Source of the DNA: Solirubrobacterales bacterium
GTDB taxonomy: Bacteria > Actinomycetota > Thermoleophilia > Solirubrobacterales > Solirubrobacteraceae
Assembly: GCA_027306855.1 (NCBI GenBank)
Contig: DAHUYZ010000001.1
Coordinates: 1-64,000, forward strand
Direction: 5' to 3'
DNA: 64,000 bases
Positions 59,820 through 64,000 of this stretch are shown one piece after another (within the stretch, counting starts at the first letter, position 1; each line of letters starts with the position of its first letter). A program made the translations under genes and the position numbers. Under the pieces are notes generated by a model, which saw only the letters and a program-made list of their open reading frames with translations, was not told the DNA's origin and did no database searches.

Positions 59820-60401
59820 CTACTTGGCTGCGAGCGCCAGCTGGCTCGACGCGGAGTTGGCGAGCAGCTCGTCGAGGTACTCTTCGGCCTCGGACTCGTC
59901 CTTGTCGAGCGCGTACATCAGCTCGGAGGCGAGGATCTTCTTGGCGCGCGTGAACATCTGCTTCTCGCCCGTGGAGAGTCCCTTCTCGGACTCGCGCAGG
60001 GCAAGGTTGCGTACGACCTCGGCCAGCTCGTAGATGTCGCCGGTCTTGATCTTGTCGCGGTTGTGCTTGAAGCGGCGGTTCCAGTTCTTGGGCATCTCAG
60101 ACACTTCGTCTTGAAGGACGTCGAGCACCTTCTTGACCGTCTCCTCGTCGATCACCCTGCGCAGGCCCGCGAGAGCCGCGTTCTCGGTGGGAACCTTGAC
60201 GGTCATGTCGTTGTGGAGGATCTTGATCGTCAGGTACTCGCGCGTGGTGCCGAGAACCTCCATGTCTTCCTTGCTCATGACCTTGCCGGCGCCGTGGTGG
60301 GGGTAGACGACATGGTCTCCGAGCTCGAACTCGATGTGCTCGACCTCTCGGGTCGCCTCGAGCTCCTCGATGAGATCTGCCTCTTGGATTGCTTGGGGAA
60401 T
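59820..60401 (-). CDS. carD: CarD-family transcription factor, probable ATT start
   Basis: A 193-residue RNA-polymerase-binding protein. The RNAP-interacting Tudor-like domain reads ELGDHVVYPHHGAGKVMSKE (about 29-48), then TTREYLTIKILHNDMTVKVP. The helical DNA-binding C-domain has VSEMPKNWNRRFKHNRDKIK and GEKQMFTRAKKILASELMYA. Reading from ATG 60278 would delete the first 41 residues and break the RNAP-binding domain. The frame upstream has no ATG, GTG or TTG near, but an ATT at 60399-60401 lies 5 bases after GGAGG and gives I-PQAIQEADL. Initiation at ATT is therefore inferred. It sits between disA and ispD. Confidence 0.93.
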   Translation of the reverse strand: MPQAIQEADLIEELEATREVEHIEFELGDHVVYPHHGAGKVMSKEDMEVLGTTREYLTIKILHNDMTVKVPTENAALAGLRRVIDEETVKKVLDVLQDEVSEMPKNWNRRFKHNRDKIKTGDIYELAEVVRNLALRESEKGLSTGEKQMFTRAKKILASELMYALDKDESEAEEYLDELLANSASSQLALAAK

Positions 60402-60405
60402 GGTG

Positions 60406-60414
60406 TCCTCCTTT
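60406..60414 (-). promoter_or_regulatory. Strong Shine-Dalgarno that sets the carD ATT start
   Basis: Read leftward, AAAGGAGGA at 60406-60414 is close to a perfect anti-16S match and ends 4 bases before the ATT. No other start codon lies within reach, so this site fixes the start of carD. Confidence 0.8.
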
Positions 60415-60439
60415 GATCGAGCCGGCGCGCCGGCCGCTG

Positions 60440-61549
60440 TCAGGTCTGTAGGTAGCGGTCCACGAGGTTGATCTCCTGTAGGCGCCGAAGGCCCTCGCGG
60501 ATGTCCTTCGCGCGTATCTCCCCCACTCCCTCAACTGTCTCGAGCTCTGAGTCCGTGGCGGCGAGCAGCTCATCCAGGCCTCCAAACTCGCTGACGATCT
60601 GCGCCACGACGAGCTTGGGCAAGCGTGGGATGCGCCCGAGGATCCGGTAGCCGCGCGGAGCGGCGGGGTAGTCGAGCGTGTTGAGCTTGCGATCGAAGCC
60701 GAGCAGTTCGGCGAGCCGGCCGAAGTCGAGCAGATCTTGATGGGGCAGGCGCCCGACCTGGTCGAGCGCCACTGTATACGCCTCGTCGGTGTGGTCGGCG
60801 AGGTAGTCCTGCACGAGCGCGGCCTTCTCGGCGGCCGTGCCGAGGATCGTCTCCTCCAGCTGCATCTCGATCAGGCGCCCCTCGCTGCCGAGCTCGACGA
60901 TGTAGCGCTCGATCTCAACGGCCATGCGGGTCACCAGCTCCGAGCGCTGCAGCACGGTCAGCACATCGTGTAGGGTCACGCCGCCCTCGAACTCCAGAGC
61001 GGTCAGACGTGTTGATACTTGATCGAGGCGCTGACGGTACTTGTCTAGGGTGGCGAGCGCCTGATTGGCCTTCGACAGCACGACGGTGATGTCTTCGAGG
61101 ATGTACTTGAAGCCGTCGACGTACAGCGAGACGACCTCGCGGCGCTGGGAGATCGCGATCACGAGCGCGTCGGTCTGCTTGGAGACGCGCTCGGCCGTGC
61201 GGTGGCGGGTGCCCGTCTCGTGCGAGAGGATCGTCGGATCGGGCATCAGCTGGACGTTGGCCATCGCGATCTTGGTGGCGTTGGCGTTGAGGATGATCGC
61301 CCCGTCCATCTTGGCCACCTGGTAGAGGTAGGCGGGGGTGTAGTCGATCTCGAGCTTGATCCCGCCAGAGAACAGGAAGCTGAGGTCCTCGGGCTCGCCT
61401 ATCACGATCAGACCGCCGGTGCGCGCGTGCAGGATGCTCTCGATCCCCTCGCGCAGCGCGGTGCCCGGAGCGACCATCTCCAGCGCCCTCACAAGGCGAG
61501 GCTCCAAACGTGCGTCAGTGTCGAAGTCTTCACCGGATCGTGAGGCCAC
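60440..61549 (-). CDS. disA: DNA-integrity-scanning diadenylate cyclase DisA
   Basis: 369 residues. It makes cyclic di-AMP from two ATP. The DAC domain has Asp82-Gly-Ala (AKMDGAIILNANATKIAMA) and the Arg115-His-Arg117 motif (SHETGTRHRTAERV). A long helical linker (about 150-290) and a C-terminal helix-hairpin-helix DNA-binding part (ELETVEGVGEIRAKDIREGL) follow. In the family the activity is curbed at branched DNA. GTG 61549 is the start. It lies between radA and carD; radA commonly neighbours disA and modulates it. Its product should act on the riboswitch at about 28 kb. Confidence 0.95.
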   Translation of the reverse strand: MASRSGEDFDTDARLEPRLVRALEMVAPGTALREGIESILHARTGGLIVIGEPEDLSFLFSGGIKLEIDYTPAYLYQVAKMDGAIILNANATKIAMANVQLMPDPTILSHETGTRHRTAERVSKQTDALVIAISQRREVVSLYVDGFKYILEDITVVLSKANQALATLDKYRQRLDQVSTRLTALEFEGGVTLHDVLTVLQRSELVTRMAVEIERYIVELGSEGRLIEMQLEETILGTAAEKAALVQDYLADHTDEAYTVALDQVGRLPHQDLLDFGRLAELLGFDRKLNTLDYPAAPRGYRILGRIPRLPKLVVAQIVSEFGGLDELLAATDSELETVEGVGEIRAKDIREGLRRLQEINLVDRYLQT

Positions 61550-61609
61550 GACAGCTAATTCTACGGCATTTAGCGTCCGTTTACCCCGCCCGCCGGAAAC
61601 GAGACGGGC

Positions 61610-63019
61610 TCAGGCGGCGGCGCGGGCGGGCCGACTCCCGGCGACCGGCAGCGCCGCGGCGAGCGCCTCGCGCAAGGTGGGCGCCTCGCACGCTCCATGT
61701 CCGCTGCCGGTGGGCGCGATCACGTCTTGTAGCCCGTGTCTGGCGGCCTCTTGGAGCCGGCGTTCGGGATGGCCTACCCAGCGCAGCTCGCCGGTGAGAC
61801 CGAGCTCGCCGAAGCAGGCGCGCGGCGCTCCGCCGACGGCGACCCCACGCGCGGCGGACGCAACCGCGAGCGCGAGCGCGAGGTCTACGCCGGGCTCCTC
61901 GACGCGGACGCCGCCGACGACGTTGACGAATACATCGTGACCGCCGACACTGACGCGGCCGTGGCGTCCGAGGATCGCGAGCACAAGCGCGAGGCGGTTG
62001 CGATCGAGTCCAGAGACCACACGACGGGGCTGTTCGAGCTCTGAGGGCGCTACAAGCGCCTGCACCTCGACGAGCAGCGGCCGCGAGCCCTCCATTGCGG
62101 CGAGCACCACGCTTCCTGGAGCGCGCGTCGCCTCGGCTACGAAGCGCGCGGAGGCGTCGAGCACCTCGACGAGCCCACCTTGGCGCATCTCGAACAGGCC
62201 GGCCTCGTTGGTCGAGCCGAAACGGTTCTTCAGCGCGCGCAGCTCGCGGTAGGGGCGCTCGCGTTCACCCTCGAACTGCAGGACGCAGTCGACCAGGTGC
62301 TCGAGCACTCGCGGGCCCGCGAGTGCCCCGTCCTTGGTGACGTGGCCGACGAGCATGACTGCGATATCGCGCGCCTTGGCAAAGTCCATGAGCGCAGCGG
62401 CGACCTCTCTGACCTGGCCGACCGAGCCGGCCGAGCCGGACAGCTCGCCGCAGCGCAGCGTCTGGACGGAGTCGATCACGCAGACGGCGGGCGCATGAGC
62501 GGCGAGCGAATCGAGCACGACGTCGAGGTCTGTCTCGGCGAGCACGGGCACATCGAGCGCGGCGCAGGCCGAGCCCGAGCAAAGTCGCTGTGCCCGCAGG
62601 CGGACCTGCTCGGCCGACTCCTCGGCGCTTACGTACAGCGTCCGGTGCCCGGTGCCCGCGAGGTTGCCGAGCGCCATGTTCGTGAGCGTCGACTTGCCGA
62701 TCCCAGGGGAGCCGCCGAGCAGCACGAGCGAGCCGGGCACGAGACCGCCGCCGAGCACGCGGTCGAGCTCGCCGATGCCGGTTTGAAGGCGCTCTACGGC
62801 AGTGCTTGCGACCTCGCGCAGAGGGACGGGCGGCGCCGGCGCGACCCCCTGGGCGGACCCGCCGCCGCGTCTGGGCGCCCCCTTGCCGTTAGCGCCCCCC
62901 GCGGGAGCGCGCTCCTCGACGAGCGTGTTCCAGGCCCCGCACCCCTGGCACTGCCCGTGCCAGCGAGCGGACGAGAAGCCGCACTGGGAGCAGATGTGGA
63001 TCGTCTGGGGTCGGGCCAC
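61610..63019 (-). CDS. radA: DNA repair protein RadA (Sms)
   Basis: A 469-residue RecA-related branch-migration protein. The zinc finger has Cys10, Cys13, Cys24 and Cys27 (CSQCG, CQGCG). Walker A is LLGGSPGIGKSTLTNMAL, and the family motif LKNRFGSTNE is present. The Lon-like C-terminal domain shows NVVGGVRVEEPGVDLALALA without the catalytic Ser-Lys. GTG 63019 is the start. It precedes disA by 60 bp. The protein acts in recombinational repair and, with DisA, in DNA-integrity signalling. Confidence 0.95.
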   Translation of the reverse strand: MARPQTIHICSQCGFSSARWHGQCQGCGAWNTLVEERAPAGGANGKGAPRRGGGSAQGVAPAPPVPLREVASTAVERLQTGIGELDRVLGGGLVPGSLVLLGGSPGIGKSTLTNMALGNLAGTGHRTLYVSAEESAEQVRLRAQRLCSGSACAALDVPVLAETDLDVVLDSLAAHAPAVCVIDSVQTLRCGELSGSAGSVGQVREVAAALMDFAKARDIAVMLVGHVTKDGALAGPRVLEHLVDCVLQFEGERERPYRELRALKNRFGSTNEAGLFEMRQGGLVEVLDASARFVAEATRAPGSVVLAAMEGSRPLLVEVQALVAPSELEQPRRVVSGLDRNRLALVLAILGRHGRVSVGGHDVFVNVVGGVRVEEPGVDLALALAVASAARGVAVGGAPRACFGELGLTGELRWVGHPERRLQEAARHGLQDVIAPTGSGHGACEAPTLREALAAALPVAGSRPARAAA

Positions 63020-63050
63020 CCCAAGCAGACTAAGGACCCGCGGGGACGGT

Positions 63051-63548
63051 TCAGTCTCGCCCGACGATCTCGCTGCGGCGCTCGAACAGCATCACGTCGC
63101 GCCAGCTGCCGTCGGCCATGCGACCGACGCGCTCGTGGGTGCCGAGCAGACGAAAGCCGCAGCCTTCGTGCAGGGCGATCGACGCTTCGTTCTCGGGGAA
63201 GATGCCGGCTTGCAGCGTCCAGAAGCCTGCACGCTCGGAGCCGTCGATCAGGGCGTGCAGCAGGGCGCGCCCGATCCCGCGGCGGGCGTGGGAACGATCG
63301 ACGTAGATGCTGACGGCGCCGACGCCGCGATAGACCTCGCGTGAAGAGACGGGACTGAGCGCAGCCCAGCCGGTCACCTCACCCGCCTGATCGCGCGCCA
63401 CAAGGCAGGGCTCCTGAACGCGCGCGGCGCGCCAGTGCGCGTAGCTGGGGACCTCGTTCTCGAACGTGGCGGCGCCGGTTGCGATCCCTTCGGCGTATAT
63501 GCGCGCGACCGAAGGCCAGTCTTCGTCGACCATCTGTGCGATCGACAC
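63051..63548 (-). CDS. GNAT-family N-acetyltransferase, phosphinothricin-acetyltransferase-like
   Basis: A 165-residue GNAT enzyme: DEDWPSVARIYAEGIATGAA, TFENEVPSYAHW, VSIYVDRSHARRGIGRALLH (the acetyl-CoA loop R/Q-x-x-G-x-G/A), and NEASIALHEGCGFRLLGTHE. The pattern is that of phosphinothricin or methionine sulfoximine acetyltransferases. The substrate in the cell is unknown. Starts at GTG 63548, between clpC and radA. Not part of the canonical clpC-radA pair in Bacillus, so an insertion. Confidence 0.86.
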   Translation of the reverse strand: MSIAQMVDEDWPSVARIYAEGIATGAATFENEVPSYAHWRAARVQEPCLVARDQAGEVTGWAALSPVSSREVYRGVGAVSIYVDRSHARRGIGRALLHALIDGSERAGFWTLQAGIFPENEASIALHEGCGFRLLGTHERVGRMADGSWRDVMLFERRSEIVGRD

Positions 63549-63599
63549 GCGTGCGCTCCGCGCGCCGGCTGCGTGGGGTGAGGCGCTCAGCGTTGCTGC

Positions 63600-64000
63600 C
63601 TACGGCTCGGCGGGGTGCTCGTCGTCGGTCTCGGACAGTGCGTCGCCCGTAGGCCCGCCGTCGTCCTCGCCCTCGGGCAGCGACCCGCCGGCCCCCGCGC
63701 CGACGCCGACCGGCGTCTTCTGCTTCTTGGGCTTGACGATCGTCAGGCGCACCTCGTCCTCGCCGTCGGGAGCGGGCTTGACGACGACGGTGGCGCCGGG
63801 GGTGAGCTTCTCGCGCAGAACGAAGTCGGCGAGCGGGTCCTCGATGTAGCGTTGGATCGCCCTGCGCAGCGGACGCGCGCCCATCGCGGGGTCCCAGCCC
63901 TTCTCGACGAGCATGTCCTTGGCGGGGTCGGTCAGCTCGAGCTGCAGCTCGCGCTCGGCCATCGACTCTCGGATGCGCAGCAAGAGCAGCTCGACGATCT
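63600..64000 (-). CDS. clpC: ClpC-type AAA+ unfoldase, C-terminal ~132 residues (5' end outside window)
   Basis: The frame is open to the window edge. It ends the second AAA+ domain and carries the small domain: IVELLLLRIRESMAERELQ, then GWDPAMGARPLRRAIQRYIE and DPLADFVLREKLTPGATVVV, which is highly typical of ClpC/ClpB D2 small domains. The last 40 residues are an acidic Gly/Glu/Asp tail. ClpC with ClpP degrades tagged or unfolded proteins. Its position before radA and disA matches the Bacillus clpC-radA-disA order. The D2 sensor-2 Arg lies in the GARPLRR segment. Confidence 0.9.
   Translation of the reverse strand, partial: IVELLLLRIRESMAERELQLELTDPAKDMLVEKGWDPAMGARPLRRAIQRYIEDPLADFVLREKLTPGATVVVKPAPDGEDEVRLTIVKPKKQKTPVGVGAGAGGSLPEGEDDGGPTGDALSETDDEHPAEP

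Noticed and set aside
1-64000. CRISPR arrays, insertion sequences or prophage
   Set aside because: No regularly spaced repeats, transposase, integrase or phage structural motifs were found. Composition looks even throughout.

Overview
The window is GC-rich, densely coded chromosomal DNA from an actinobacterium. A member of the Thermoleophilia (Solirubrobacterales-like) fits best. The pointers are the SigB/SigF-type stress sigma with a partner-switching kinase, the PspA/PspAA/PspAB set, an actinobacterial-type c-di-AMP riboswitch ahead of an NlpC/P60 gene, CarD, and a SigH/Spo0H-like sigma factor. This assignment is inference, because no rRNA or marker search was possible. No transposase, prophage or CRISPR array was seen, and no stretch longer than 300 bases lacks a gene.

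Layout from the left. 1-3153 is the N-terminal part of glutamate synthase. 3403-5230 is a stress-sigma module: a kinase, a degenerate kinase-like partner and a SigB/F-type sigma. 5302-15243 is a leftward run of AddAB-like helicase-nuclease, type IA topoisomerase and a MarP-type membrane protease, divergent from a class B penicillin-binding protein at 15268. 17204-19108 holds a lipoprotein, an SRPBCC protein and an FHA protein. 19090-24450 is a compact leftward run lgt-lysA-hom-thrC-thrB for lipoprotein modification and Lys/Thr/Met synthesis. 24479-27075 is an envelope-stress block in which htpX-pspAB converges on pspA-pspAA. 27130-30178 has the riboswitch-controlled NlpC/P60 protein, a cell-wall-binding-repeat lipoprotein and two unknown small proteins.

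30204-35257 has an enolase-superfamily enzyme, a secreted TIM-barrel/peptidoglycan-binding protein, and a divergent thiolase / hydroxyacyl-CoA dehydrogenase pair with a palindromic operator between them. 35452-39826 has a CNNM/CorC protein, a pterin dehydratase, a rhomboid protease, an ECF sigma with a membrane-anchored partner, and an acyltransferase. tRNA-Thr(TGT) is at 40029. 40154-43107 has an ECF sigma fused to an anti-sigma-like membrane tail, a secreted unknown, and a histone-like basic protein. 43505-47108 is a convergent pair of paralogous multi-pass membrane proteins.

47207-64000 matches the conserved Firmicutes block clpC-radA-disA-(carD)-ispD-ispF-cysS-rlmB-sigH. It is interrupted between ispD and ispF by a six-subunit Hyf/Hyc-type (group 4 [NiFe]-hydrogenase-like) membrane complex, its ArsR-family regulator and a PHP phosphatase. 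The regulator-plus-complex resembles M. tuberculosis Rv0081-Rv0087, but in permuted gene order. disA makes c-di-AMP, and the riboswitch at about 28 kb should sense it, so the two halves of a c-di-AMP/cell-wall circuit lie in one window. The most unusual single observations are carD apparently starting at an ATT codon behind a near-perfect Shine-Dalgarno, and a hydrogenase-like large subunit that keeps its four cysteines but ends exactly where maturation proteases normally cut.
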